From Sepioteuthis lessoniana (Eukaryota > Mollusca > Cephalopoda > Myopsida > Loliginidae): a stretch of DNA of 64,000 nucleotides. Positions 41,502 through 51,895 of the stretch are shown here, piece after piece (position 1 is the stretch's first letter; the number at the start of each line of letters is the position of its first letter). The notes beneath the pieces were generated by a model. That model made no database searches. It had not been told where the DNA came from and saw only the letters and a program-made list of their open reading frames with translations. The stretch is taken from contig OY757921.1 of NCBI GenBank assembly GCA_963585895.1, positions 49,178,527 through 49,242,526 of the forward strand, given 5' to 3'. Position numbers and translations under genes: made by a program.

Positions 41502-41503
<2 letters not shown>
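41336..41503 (-). mobile_element. SINE-G: tRNA-like head plus intact-core hammerhead
   Basis: From right to left on the minus strand: tRNA-like B-box region 'gagtgaattcgagtttcat' (41480-41460), 'ccccattcatatgg', 'ccttatgccacatg', the hammerhead (41383-41440), and the tail 'aatacaaatctctttgtgg' ending 'acctattcatttt' at a (TA)n/(CA)n tract. The head's A-box side is replaced by (TA)n at 41504. The fuller head is at 45745-45855. The same tail builds the fold-back at 737-955. Confidence 0.75.
41383..41440 (-). ncRNA. Hammerhead ribozyme motif in SINE-G, conserved core intact
   Basis: Minus strand: core CTGACGA (41427-41421; position 7 is known to vary), stem II AGC/GCT with a weak A-G closing pair (41420-41408), GAA (41407-41405), stem III palindrome ACATAC-AC-GTATGT (41404-41391), and A at 41390 as the predicted cleavage base. 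TGTTTT before the core can pair with GGAACG after the cleavage site through G-U and A-U/G-C pairs, giving stem I. All invariant core positions are present; the weak stem II is the main doubt. Confidence 0.7.

Positions 41504-41591
<88 letters not shown>
41504..41591. repeat. (TA)n(GT)n compound microsatellite
   Basis: About 22 TA units then GT units with one interruption. Confidence 0.97.
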
Positions 41592-41604
41592 GGCTTTAGA
41601 AGCC

Positions 41605-42150
41605 CCCAAATACTCCAATCAGCTGGTGCTGTAGAATATGACGACTGTATCTCAGCAGAGGAGCAAGACCCCCTCCCATGAGTATCCTGGGTATGACACT
41701 CAACTACGTCCAATAGTGAAGCTCAAGTCCTAGAGATTTGGGAAATGTGGAATACCTATTAATTTCCTTTACTCCTAGGTCCACTCTGACCCGGAGTAGC
41801 AGTACCTGTTAGGATACTGTCAATGTCAAGTAGAACTGTTTAACTAATTAACTGTGTGCAAACAAATGACTAATGTTGAAATGTTAACGTTGAATTGTCG
41901 TACTAGAAAAAGATTAACTGCTAGCAAATAAATGATTAATATTAAACAGGATTATTCATGCGAGACAGGAAACCTTGAAACCATTTAACTGTGTGCAAAC
42001 AAATGAGATTGAACTTGTTAAAAATGCTACCTACAAACTACTCGTTCACAAATAATATATTTAAGATATATATGTATAAACAGGATTTGGCATTAAATAG
42101 CTTACAAGAATTTATATGTCACGAAACCTCAACCAACTAACCAATCAAAA
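41605..42150 (+). mobile_element. SINE-C, full length
   Basis: 'caatcagctggtgctgtag', 'gagtatcctgggtatgaca', 'ccactctgacccggagtag', 'caagtagaactgtttaact', repeated 'gtgcaaacaaatga' units, 'atatatttaagatatatat' and the tail 'gtcacgaaacctcaacc'. Confidence 0.85.
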
Positions 42151-42164
42151 ACTCTAAAAACAGA

Positions 42165-42800
42165 AGCCATCGCCTTGCCAACAGACGTTGTACACTAGAA
42201 CTTCATCGGGAATAGAGAACCAAAGTGTTTCTACCGTTTGCTTTGAATCTTTAATTTAGGTTTGAAGTGGTGAACCCAGGTTTTATCTTGAGTTCCTAGT
42301 TAGCGATGGAAATTTTGAGGGTTAGCCTGGAAGTGAGCCAGAATTCTCTTGGAAATCCCAATCCTTTTACGCTAGCATGTGCTCTGATGTCAACCTTTTT
42401 GGAACCCATCTTTCTGTCAGCTTGCTCATTCCAAGATCAGTTAAAACAATATGGACCAAACCATAACTATTCCGTAAAGACTTAGCTATCCACTAAACAG
42501 TAAACATTCAAAACCATTCAGTGGGATCAACTTGGGATCATCAGTGATTGAGGTTTTTAGTCGACCTGATCGAGGTTCATCATTTGTGTTGTTTCTTTCT
42601 CGGTTAAATTCTTCTGTCCACTTCTTCATTGTTGCATGGAAAGGGAAGTCTTCAACAAGTAACTGTACCATGTCCTCATGGATTTCTTTTTGTGTTTAAC
42701 TTTTCTTTTGCTGAGACTTTATCACTGTTCAGGCCTCAGTTTTGTTCATTTATAGATTTGTCGTACACCTCTCAAACTTGTATGGGCCCCACTAACAAAG
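42165..42800 (-). pseudogene. Mariner-like transposase pseudogene, N-terminal half
   Basis: 42486-42671 on the minus strand encodes MVQLL..., MKKWTEEFNRERNNTNDEPRSGRLKT, the first helix-turn-helix and linker of SETMAR-type mariners. Beyond it, in other frames, a degraded SKL..RWVPK block and further pieces run to 42200. Frameshifted and stop-ridden; inverted repeats not located. Confidence 0.7.
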
Positions 42801-42935
42801 AAATTAAGACAGAAATCTGAATTAGTTTTTCTAATTTTATATTAAGTAGCAGTGTGTTCAGCTAGAGCTAGTTAGCTGCATTTCCTTAAGTGATTAACCG
42901 TTTCATCTCAGTGAGGATGAGAACATGTAAACGAC
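42801..42935. other. Unassigned sequence
   Basis: No feature recognised. Confidence 0.5.
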
Positions 42936-42986
<51 letters not shown>

Positions 42987-43267
42987 AACCCCTCCACTCG
43001 GGCAGGATATGACACAAGGTCAATTTTTAAGCGGAGTTTAACAGGTTTGAATTCAGAGTTTTCCTTCTCCTAGACTAGTTGCCTCTCCAAGGCTGAAGAA
43101 CCTAGTCTGTCCTTCTATTTACCCATAGCTAGAGGGAGAATAATTGGATTCACATTAGGGTATTAGTGCTATGTGAAATGCAATCAGTCTCGGTCAGGAT
43201 TTGAACTCGTGTCGCCGCGTCCATTTCCTACGACGATAACCATTACACCACGAGCATGCATATATAT

Positions 43268-43324
<57 letters not shown>

Positions 43325-43330
43325 GTGTAG
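42936..43330 (-). mobile_element. SINE-B, full copy between two (TA)n tracts
   Basis: (TA)n at 42940-42981 at the 3' end; then 'ccaacccctccactcggg', 'gacacaaggtcaattttta', 'gaattcagagttttccttc', 'tagactagttgcctctcc', 'caggatttgaactcgtgtc' (B box) and 'ccattacaccacgagc' (A box). (TA)n(GT)n at 43259-43325 sits at the head side. Confidence 0.85.
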
Positions 43331-43587
43331 TGAAAAGCCATTTAGTGAAAAACTTGTCACAGTTTGATTTTCACTGTATAAGGAGATGATATGAAAATTT
43401 CGCTGTGTCATTTTCAAAGAATTAAGTTAAGTGTATTAACAAAGAAAATATTTTTGTTGTGTATTGTAAATACTTTTTATCATTAGGCCAAGAACTTATT
43501 AATGGATATATACATGTATGTTTGTGTATATATACATGTATGAGTATATGTGTGTATTTATGTATACATGTATGTATATACATGTGC

Positions 43588-43621
<34 letters not shown>

Positions 43622-43959
43622 GTGTACATATACAAGTATGTATAGTACACTGGTATTGGGAATAAAGGAGTTATTCATGTATAAATTAATCTAGAAATGT
43701 CTATGAGCACACACGCATACTATCACACGCACCAAACGCACAAGTACATACATATGTAAACCGTATATTTTCTATATAGAAATATAGGTACAGCCAGAAA
43801 CACACCGGCGAAAATACTTCCGTTTATTTATTTAACGAAATATCAACTGTTTATCTCGAAATTTGATTTATCTATAAATGTTGGATTGTAATCATAATTG
43901 TATTTTTAACTTTTCAATGCATCTAAAAAGAAAATGGCATTTTGATTTGTCTATGATTT
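43331..43959. other. Unassigned; (TA)n at 43588-43620
   Basis: TATACATG-rich text at 43505-43630 with one pure (TA)n; otherwise nothing recognised. Confidence 0.6.
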
Positions 43960-44308
43960 TTTTGTTTGTACATAATTATACGATATCAAGTATTCCCATC
44001 TAATATTAATTATTTATACATAATTATACGATATCAAGTATTCACATCTAATATTAATTATTTATACATAATTATATGATATCAAGTATTTCAATCTAAT
44101 ATCAATTATTTACACATAATTATATATCAAGTATTCCCATCTAATATTAATTATTGATATATAAAAATATGGCTTCAAGTAATTATCTTTACTTGATAAT
44201 AATCATTTGATTGTATTCAGTTGTACAGTTTCCTGTATCCCTATCCAGCATTAATCTATTTAAAACATTTTTGTATTTGTTTATAATAATTATTTGTTTG
44301 CACAGTCA
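43960..44308 (-). mobile_element. SINE-C, middle part with 48-bp tandem units
   Basis: 'tacataattatacg' recurs at 43969, 44017, 44065 and 44113 (as cacata), an exact 48-base spacing, followed by 'gtttgcacagtcatttgtt'. The tandem is an amplified SINE-C internal unit. A SINE-B copy follows and SINE-C resumes beyond it. Confidence 0.8.
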
Positions 44309-44602
44309 TTTGTTTTTACTTACCCCTTTGTACGACTAGGATGTGACACAAGGTCAATTTTTAAACGGAATTTAATGTTTGAATTCAGAATTTTCCTTCT
44401 CCTAGACTGGTTGCAATACCAAGGTTGAAGAGCACGGTCTGCCCAACTATTTACCCATAGCTGGAGGGAGAATAGTTGGATTCACACCTTTCCCAAAAGT
44501 ATTAGTGCTATGTTAAATGTAAAAGGTTTCGTCCATGATTTGAACTCACTTCCCTCTGTCCATTCCCAACGACGGTATCCATTATACCGTAACGCCTCAT
44601 GT
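44309..44602 (-). mobile_element. SINE-B, full copy nested in SINE-C
   Basis: Tail 'tacttacccctttgtacga', 'gacacaaggtcaattttta', 'gaattcagaattttccttc', 'cacctttcccaaaagtatt', B-box region 'catgatttgaactcactt' and A-box region 'ccattataccgtaac'. SINE-C sequence lies on both sides in the same orientation. Confidence 0.82.
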
Positions 44603-44945
44603 TACGTGTTTTTAAATATTCCTATCTAATACTAATAATCTATATACAATTATACGGTTTCAAGTAACTATCAATATTTAATAATGATAATAATTTGTTT
44701 GCATACAGTTATACTGTTTCAAGTATTCTAACTCAATACAAGTAATTTTTCAAAAAGGTCAAATTGATGGGACCCTAACAGGCACTACCACTCCGGATCA
44801 GATTAGACCTGGGAGCCACAGCAATAAAGGAGTACTCTACACTCCCTCGGAGCTCAAGAATTGGAGCCTTACCAGGTTAGTGTCATTCACAGGGCACTCC
44901 TTTTTAGAGTGGGGTTTACCACTCTACAGAAGATGAGGTTGGCAT
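44603..44945 (-). mobile_element. SINE-C, head part continuing past SINE-B
   Basis: 'atacaattatacggtttca', 'tgatgggaccctaacaggc', 'gatcagattagacctggg', 'gaattggagccttacc' and 'cagggcactcctttttaga'. Confidence 0.78.
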
Positions 44946-45065
44946 ATCTTATCCACTTAAAGCATACACACGTGTGAAGTTATTTGAATATAATTCATTT
45001 TTGTTATAACTACAAGATCGTTGATAAAGACACCATCCACATAAGTAGTAATTAACTAAGCTTTT

Positions 45066-45735
45066 TGCTTAGATCAAGCTGGCCCAGTCAGCTGGGACTA
45101 TAGAATACACTGCACCTCTGAAGAGGAGTAGGACCCCTCAAACATGGCCCTGTCGGCTGGGGCTGTAGAATACACTGACTGCATCTCAGCAGAGGAGTAA
45201 GACTCCCCACAATGAGAGTATTGGATATGACATTAAACAATCTAATGGTGAGGATCCAGTAATGCTGCAGCTTTGGGGAATGCGGAGTACTTCTTCATTG
45301 CTATCGCTCTTAGGTCCACCCCGGCCGGAAGTAGTAGCACCTGATCGGGTTCTATCTATGGGGAAAATAGAACTGTTTGACATTTAAACTGTGTAATTAT
45401 GATAAACTGAATTGTTTGAAATAGAACTGTTTTTACATTTAGCGGCGAGTAAACAAATGACTGATGTTTAATTGAATTGTTAGTGATACATAACAATACT
45501 TGAAAACATTAAACTTTGTACAAACAAATAAATTATAGTAAGGAGAATTATTCGTATTTGATAGAAATAAGTGAAAGCATTTAACAGCGTGAAAAATGAG
45601 CTCAGGCTCATTTAAAAATGTTATCAACGAAAAAGTGTTTAGAAATCATATATTTGATATATATGAATAAAAAGGATTTGGCATTAAATGACCGATAATG
45701 GTTGACATGCCATAAAACCAAACAAAAGAACAAAG
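45066..45735 (+). mobile_element. SINE-C, full length with duplicated head
   Basis: Head at 45079 ('ggcccagtcagctggga') and again at 45147 ('ggccctgtcggctgggg'), 68 bases apart; then 'agagtattggatatgacat', 'taatggtgaggatccagt', 'tagtagcacctgatcgg', repeated 'tttgaaatagaactg' units, 'atatatttgatatatatga' and the tail 'ggttgacatgccataaaac'. Confidence 0.85.
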
Positions 45736-45739
45736 AAAC

Positions 45740-45853
45740 TTAGATCTTGCCGTATGAATGGGGCAACCTATGAGACTCGAACTCACTCGTGAAAGTTTGC
45801 TTGTAAGAGTTGCTAACCATTACAATACCTGAGGCGCCCTCATCGTCCACAGA

Positions 45854-45855
<2 letters not shown>
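45740..45855 (-). mobile_element. SINE-G tRNA-like head
   Basis: Minus strand: A-box-like 'attgtaatggttagcaact' and B-box-like 'tgagttcgagtctcatagg', then 'ccccattcatacggc'. The copy stops just short of where the hammerhead begins in the 41336 copy, so it shows the head but not the ribozyme. Confidence 0.7.
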
Positions 45856-45888
<33 letters not shown>

Positions 45889-46480
45889 CCAGTCGCACGC
45901 ACGCACACAGAGGTGCGCGCACACACGCATCTAAGAGTATAAACCGAGGATTTTTCATGAAGAAAACTTAAACATACCTACAACGAGAAGTGTGTGCACA
46001 CACAGAGACATGCACACATATGCACCTAAAGCGTTCGCTCACACGGACACACACACTCACACACAAACACACATCTAAACGTATAGATCGGGTATTTTCA
46101 TAAAAAAGAATTTAAACATACCTACAACGAGAAACGTGTATACACACAGAAGCCTGCACACACACACACACACACACACATGTGCATGCACACATGCACC
46201 CGCACTTACTCATTCATGAATACAATGCATACATAAACATATACGCGCAGAGACACATGCACATGCACACGTACTTACAATGTATGCATACAAAGATCCG
46301 TATGTGTTAGCATTAAGACACATGTAAAACTGTACACCACATACATTCCATAGATGCCATAAGCACAATGATGAGACACACGCATTAATCCACACATACG
46401 CAAACGCACATACGCACCGATGCACACGTACACGTATACGGATGGTGATAGAGAGGCTCGTGCGTGCATGCAAAGTTTCT
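45856..46480. repeat. CA-rich minisatellite with about 144-bp units
   Basis: 'acttaaacatacctacaac' with 'gagaa' recurs at about 45967 and 46111, about 144 bp apart, within CA/CG-rich text. Pure (CA)n at 45858-45884 and 46155-46180. The 137-codon minus frame across 46210-46623 is a translation of this repeat and not a gene. Confidence 0.75.
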
Positions 46481-46559
46481 CTTTCTCCATCCACCTCCAT
46501 TTGAGTAGTCACTTGCCGGCATAGATCCAATGCCGGCGCGTGCCTTAAAGGCCACAAAC

Positions 46560-46680
46560 AAAGTCGAAGAATTGGAAGACAACAGACAAGAAGAGGTTTG
46601 GAGTTTTCTGAAACTGTAAACAAACGGATTAAGTCGTCTTAATCTTGTCTTGTGTTCATTGGTAATCCGTCACATCAAAA
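46560..46680 (+). other. Segment with conserved hairpin, copy of 8225-8345
   Basis: 'ctgtaaacaaacggattaag', 'tcgtcttaatc' and 'cttgtgttcattggtaatcc' match the 8 kb copy in order. gattaag/cttaatc forms a perfect 7-bp stem with a TCGT loop. Both copies lie just right of a CA-rich minisatellite. Confidence 0.5.
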
Positions 46681-46864
46681 GAGGATAACCCTCTTATTTC
46701 CGACAGGTTGGTCGTGGGTGTACCGTTTGGTGACAGGAAGACAAGTCAAGAACCGCTACCCCCATAATCTGACGTCCGAATTACATGGAGAAAAAAAGAA
46801 AAGCAGGAGGAAAGGCTGAGGACAGAATCATAACGTATATGATTGTGTTACTGACAAGAAGCAA

Positions 46865-46950
46865 GGATTATTATTATTGTTAATAATAATAATAATAATA
46901 ATAATAACAATGGTAGTAGTAGTAGTTTATACTACTACTACTGCTAAAAT
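46865..46950. repeat. (ATT)n/(AAT)n/(TAG)n short trinucleotide tracts
   Basis: ATT then about six AATs, then TAG and TAC units that form a small palindrome at 46914-46940. Confidence 0.85.
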
Positions 46951-46967
46951 AAAAATGAAATGAAAAT

Positions 46968-47075
46968 ACCATCATGTCGCCGAAGTTGAGCAGCGATGAG
47001 CCTGTTTAATACTTAAATGGGTGACCGCTTAGAAACAGCAGTTACTTCAGATTTGTGTGCCTTATTATGCTAAGG
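46968..47075 (+). mobile_element. 5S-rRNA-derived SINE
   Basis: 'catgtcgccgaagttgagc', 'agcgatgagcctgtttaat' and 'acttaaatgggtgaccgct' follow the 5S internal promoter and 3' half; 'gtgccttattatgctaagg' is the SINE-specific tail. Confidence 0.78.
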
Positions 47076-47129
47076 AAGCAAATACCAATAGTACTACTAC
47101 ACTTACTACTACTACTAATAATAATAATT

Positions 47130-47372
47130 ATAGTAATGATATTAATAAGAAAGCTTGTCGTATAGTGGACTTTACTGTCCCAGCAGGCCGCAGAGTGAAA
47201 ATTAAAGAAAGCGAAAAAAGGAGCGAATCGAGACCATCCAAACTACATCATTGATGAGATCGGCCAGAATACTGAAAAGAGTCCAGGAGGCCTGAGGAAA
47301 TTTACTGTCACTCAGACAACCCGCTAACATTGATATGAAAAACCTGAAAAAATTGAAATAATAACAATAATA
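47130..47372 (+). pseudogene. REL-endonuclease LINE 3' end
   Basis: KKACRIVDFTVPAGRRVKIKESEKR (second half of the endonuclease motif), then an internal deletion to IETIQTT, LMRSARILKRVQEA and the terminal block. Framed by 5S-derived SINEs on both sides. Confidence 0.75.
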
Positions 47373-47387
47373 AAACAAAACAAAAAT

Positions 47388-47540
47388 CCTGTCATGTCAC
47401 CGTAATTAAGCAGCGATAATACTTACATTGGTGACCATTTCAGACCAACATGTATTGTAAGTTTTCAATGCCAGACTAAAGGAACCTTAGTAAATAGCCA
47501 GTACTGATTCTCATTAAATCACCGAACTAAACTGGCAGAT
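47388..47540 (+). mobile_element. 5S-rRNA-derived SINE, shortened
   Basis: 'tgtcaccgtaattaagcag', 'cgataatacttacattggt' and 'gaccatttcagacc', then a tail with 'gccagactaaaggaacc'. A further 'ctgattctcattaaatcac' at 47506 suggests the start of another copy. Confidence 0.6.
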
Positions 47541-47585
47541 ATTTTAAAATCTTTATTGAGTGGGCGAATTATTATCTATGAATTA

Positions 47586-47651
47586 ACATTCAACTAATAT
47601 CCAATAAGAAAATGCCTTACATTCAACTAATATCCAATAAGAAAATGCCTT
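47586..47651. repeat. 33-bp tandem duplication
   Basis: The block starting 'acattcaactaatatccaa' at 47586 is repeated exactly at 47619. Confidence 0.95.
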
Positions 47652-47774
47652 TGACAAAACGACAAAAATGTCACTCTGAGTGTGTACCGGTGGCGACAAG
47701 AATGTCGATCTGCCTACCAAGAATAAAATAATAATTATACGAAAGTATAGACAGCAATAATCAAAATTCCATCT

Positions 47775-47975
47775 TACCATCGAAGGTGGGAGTTTGCGAC
47801 TTCGTTGTAAACGAGTTTGAACTTCAGTTCACTGTTGGATTAATACACTTTCAAAAGGTATGAACAGTCTTATCCATCTTGCTATTTTTAAATAATACCA
47901 CTAATGTTCTTTTACAAGAATGGATTTGGTATTAAATAACTCATGAAGGTTGATATGCTATTAAATAAAGAAACT
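47775..47975 (+). mobile_element. SINE-A, diverged
   Basis: 'aacgagtttgaacttcagtt' (B box), 'tcactgttggattaataca', 'ctttcaaaaggtatgaaca', 'tgttcttttacaagaatgg', 'atttggtattaaataactc' and 'ggttgatatgctattaaa'. Confidence 0.75.
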
Positions 47976-48078
47976 AATCTTACCATTGAAATTAAGCAAT
48001 AATGAACCTATCAAGTTCTTAGTTGCATGATCACTTAGAAGCAACTGATACTGTAAGCAAGTTAAGCCCGATGGTTTA
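47976..48078 (+). mobile_element. 5S-rRNA-derived SINE fragment
   Basis: 'accattgaaattaagcaat', 'aatgaacctatcaagttct' and 'tagttgcatgatcactta' with 'gaagcaactgatactgtaag'. Confidence 0.6.
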
Positions 48079-48149
48079 ACTATAACATTATTAAAATGAA
48101 ATAGAATGAAGAGAGCGGTAGGAAATTTTCAATATTCCATTGCAATCAT

Positions 48150-48272
48150 TTTGTAAATCACACTTTTTATTTGTCCATAACAATCATTTGTGTTTATAGA
48201 GTTATATGGTTTTGAGTATTCCTATGTTATACTAATAATTTATACACAATTATAGGGTTTCAAGTAACTATA
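48150..48272 (-). mobile_element. SINE-C middle fragment
   Basis: 'acaatcatttgtgtttata', 'gttttgagtattcctatgt' and 'cacaattatagggtttcaag' match the SINE-C internal units. Confidence 0.6.
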
Positions 48273-48975
48273 GGAAAAGCCCTGGGGGCTACCAATTTAC
48301 AAAATCGCACGAAAACATTAATTACCTTATGTACATAGATGACATCAAATTGTTTAGAAAAAAATGAAAATACAAAAAATATGAATTTACAGCCAGAATA
48401 TAGGAATGGAATGGGCCATGCTTAAAGTGGAAAAAAAAAACAAGGAAAAGAACAGAACTACCAAATCAAGAAAGAATTATTATTATTATTATAGTACTTT
48501 GGAATTTTGGAAGCGGACATCATCAAACGAGCAGGGATGAAAGAAAAAAAAAAGGAGAGTATCTCAGGAGCAGGAAAAAACTTTTCGATACCAAGATCTG
48601 CAGCATAAATCACATCAAAGGAAGAAACACTTTTGCAGTCCCTCTTGTAAATTACCCAGGACTATTCTTAAAATGGACAAGAGAAGAACTCAGAAAAATG
48701 GACCAATGGACAAGAAAATTGATGACAATGCACAAGATGATACAGACATATTACATGTATCCAGAAAAGTAAGAGGAAGAGGACTAATCAGCATTGAAGA
48801 GAACGTGGATTCATCAATACGAGGATTTAAGGATTACATTCAAAAGAACAAGGAAAGATTAATTACAGCAGCCAGTAACAAAAATGACTGAGTGAGGAAG
48901 GTGATTCACAGGCAATTGTGCAAGAAATTGAAATTTGACCATACTACCAAGTGGTATATGTATAATATAGTAGGG
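48273..48975 (+). pseudogene. REL-endonuclease LINE, RT motif C to thumb
   Basis: Encodes NHENINYLMYIDDIKLFRK, a YxDD reverse-transcriptase catalytic box (here YIDD), a deletion, KKKTRKRTELPNQERI, an ATT expansion, then KICSINHIKGRNTFAVPLVNYPGLFLKWTREELRKMD, ISIEENVDSSIRGFKDYIQK (open frame 48673-48891) and a final piece KFDHTTKWYMYN. Best evidence that the family's RT and C-terminal region belong together. Broken by frameshifts. Confidence 0.8.
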
Positions 48976-49528
48976 TTCTGAGACCGACAGAGTGAGTTTA
49001 ATTCCCAGAAAAGGAGACGAAGTTAATATGGATTTTAGAAGATTATAGAAAATACACAACGAGTGTATAAAATCTTTTGAACGGGCTATGTTGAAAGAAA
49101 CGTATAGATTTTTTTTTTTTATCGAGAAAATTTCAAACATCGGAATTATTCAGTGACAAATGAAAATTGTTGTTGTTGTTAAAAGATTTTAAAATTCAGT
49201 TGATCGAAAAAAAATACTGTCACGTCGAGGGTCAGTGTTATGAAAAAGGAATTTTCATTTCATTTGAACATGAAAACAAAATGTTGTCAGTTCAAAGCTA
49301 ACTGGCAAATCAAACGATTTCTGAAGCTTATTTTAGCCCAGGAATCTATGTAAGAAAGATGCATAAATTAAACCAAAAAAAGAAATGAAATTAAAACAAT
49401 TGGGAAGCCGGGTCGAAATTTGGCGTAGCAAATTGTCGTCAGACAAAGTTAGTGAGACCTGGGAGACGAGATGGGCTGAAAGAAGAGGTCAAAATCGGAC
49501 GTAGCGAAATGTAGTCAAAGTTAGTAAG
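48976..49528. other. Unassigned sequence
   Basis: A short GTT run at 49170; no family recognised. Confidence 0.5.
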
Positions 49529-49573
<45 letters not shown>

Positions 49574-49595
49574 CGTGTGCGTGTGTGTGTGCACA
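49529..49595. repeat. (TA)n(GT)n compound microsatellite
   Basis: TA then GT with GC breaks. Confidence 0.95.
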
Positions 49596-49637
49596 TATAT
49601 ATGAGTGCATATACATTTGAGTGTATTTGCGTATGTA

Positions 49638-50542
49638 CAGGGATCATTAAATAAGTTTCCAGACTTTTTTCTTATGGGCACTTTTATTGATAGTACACAC
49701 ATGAAACTCTAGCTCCCTTCGAAGTAATCTCCTCCGGCTGCAATGCACTTGTTCTACCGTTCCAACAACTTCTGGAACGCCCCGTGCAAGTTCTCTTCGG
49801 TGAGCGTGTCAATGGCCTTCGTTACAGCCTCTTTCATCTCTTCAATTGGCTCATAACAACAGCCTCTGAGCTTAGGGAATAACCAAAAATCCCAGGGAGC
49901 AAGGTCTGGACTGTAGGGATGCTGAGGAACTGTTTTGATGTCCATCTTGGTTAAATAGTCTGTGACAAGGATGGAGTTGTGGACTGGTGCATTGTCCTGG
50001 TGGAAATGCCACTGACACGATTTGAAGAGTGCTGGCCTTTTCCGACGGAATCTCTTCCTGAACTCCCTTAAAACCTCAACATAGTAACCCTAACCCTAAC
50101 CCTTTGGCCAATCAACTCTGGTGTATTGAGTTCCTTACTCCTCCCACACCTCTCATCATCCCTCACAACTCCCTGCCTTCCTTGAATCTCTTATGCCACT
50201 CAAAAACCGATGCCCGATTCATGAAAGATGCCTCAAAAGCAGTCTGAAGCATTCCATACGTATCTGTGGTATTTTTTTCCAAGTTCAAAACACACTTTTA
50301 TTGCATATTGTTCTTCTAAAGTGTCAGATTGCATTTTTGAAATTCATCACCAGCTGTGACAATCAGGCTTTAGTAGGGTGTATTCCAATTGCTGCTGTAG
50401 CTGTTCATTTGAATCTGAAATCATAAAAATTGGCCAGTCATCTCATAAGATGTATAGCAATGATATAGTGAATTTTCAAGAGTCTACGACAATTTTAAAT
50501 GCCTGTACAAAAAAGTCTGGAAACTTATTGAACTCACCACGT
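49638..50542 (-). mobile_element. Internally deleted mariner, copy 1
   Basis: The ends are inverted repeats: 'ggatcattaaataagtttcc' with 'agactttttt' at the left, and its counterpart 'aaaaaagtctggaaactta' at the right (50508-50530). The minus-strand frame 49754-49945 encodes the transposase C-terminus with the third catalytic Asp region (HPYSPDLAPWDFWLFPKLRG). The N-terminal region is at 50170-50400 in broken frames. The central catalytic part is gone; at the junction (about 50083-50104) lie three CCCTAA-type repeats. About 900 bp against roughly 1.3 kb for full mariners. Confidence 0.85.
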
Positions 50543-51895
50543 ATTTCAATAATTAATTTACCTTGATTTTTTCCCAGTCTTGATTCCTTAGGGATGGTAA
50601 TGTGGTCTTCTTTTCACTAATAATTTTTAATAAATTCTTCCTTTCTTTCTGTTTTTTTGTGTTAACATTGAATTTGTGATGCTGGATTCTGTAGTGTTTT
50701 AGTTTTTCGTATCTTGTGTTTTGATTCGTTTAGGAGGCTCTCTTTATGTGTATTCTTTACGACTTGACTATTCACATATTTCTCGGACCTTTAGGTCAGA
50801 AAATCAACCTTACATTAAAATAATCCTCGCTTGGTCAGTAAGTCTTTGGATTGTATTATATTTTGCGGATTCAGTCCAGATATACACCATTGATTTCCTC
50901 AATCCTCTTTGTGTAGGATTGCTTTTAAAATAACAGTGGATTAAGTTTTTGTTATCTTTTCTTATCCATTTTTCCTTTGATGTCTATTTGTTTACGTTAA
51001 ATAACAGCCAACATTCGCCGGATGCTTGACGGGTCCTCCATGTTAGTTATCAAAGGAGCACATAACGATCATGAGATTCAAATCATTCATCTGAGTCTCT
51101 CATTGCCTTGGATTTGGATTTGTTATTTTTCATTGGTGGTGTATAGTGGCTAAACCAGATGCATGGGCTGATTATTATAGGTGTTCCTGTAACAGATGTC
51201 ATCTACAAAAACGTCCTGTCACGTAACTTTCCCTCCCTTTTTTTACATATGTTCGTTTACTGGATAGTTATTATTATTATTATTACTATTGGCTTGTTAT
51301 GCCTCCATGGGCATCTCCGCTTTTTACTATCTTCTACCATCAACCTTAAAAAGAAAAAAAAGAATCTTACACTATATACAAATCAAATTCTATTAAGTAA
51401 TTCATCTGAGAGTTCTCAAATTTGCCCTCTTAAATTCATTTTCTTGCCACTTTTTCTGAAATCATCCAACTTAATCTTAAGGAAGAACACACCATGATTC
51501 ATTCATAGTCCATGTTGCCTGTGATGCTTCTTCAAAATTATGGTATAAAGAATTGTGACGATTAAATTAAAATTCATTCAAGAATTTAGATTTTTTTTGT
51601 CAGATGTTGAATGAATTATGAAAAATTAGTAAATTAAGAAAACTAACTCTTTAATCAAAATCTATTAGCAATGTTATTTCATTTTCAGTAGGACTGTCTG
51701 ATCATTTAAAAAATTTCTTTTTCCTCAAAAAATCTTTTTTGTGTAGGTATATTTTTCTACTTAGAACAGACCCGGAGGTTAGTCGCATATGTGCAGTCAA
51801 TTTAGTGAAAATCGATTGAGTAGTTTTCGTGTTTATAAAACATGCACGCATGCACGCACGCACGTACAAAGACAATTACGGTTTACAGAAGAATA
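50543..51895. other. Unassigned AT-rich sequence
   Basis: No recognised gene. 51770-51840 ends in 'gaaaatcgattgagtagttt', a phrase style common near 3' ends of invertebrate LINEs, followed by a (GCAC)n-like patch; a LINE tail is possible. Open frames (for example 51159-51497) carry no motif. Confidence 0.45.

Noticed and set aside
46210-46623. 137-codon minus frame
   Set aside because: Lies in the CA-rich minisatellite and the hairpin segment; composition follows the repeat.
50083-50104. Interstitial telomere array
   Set aside because: Only about three units, and they occur at the same place in a second mariner copy, so they travel with the element.
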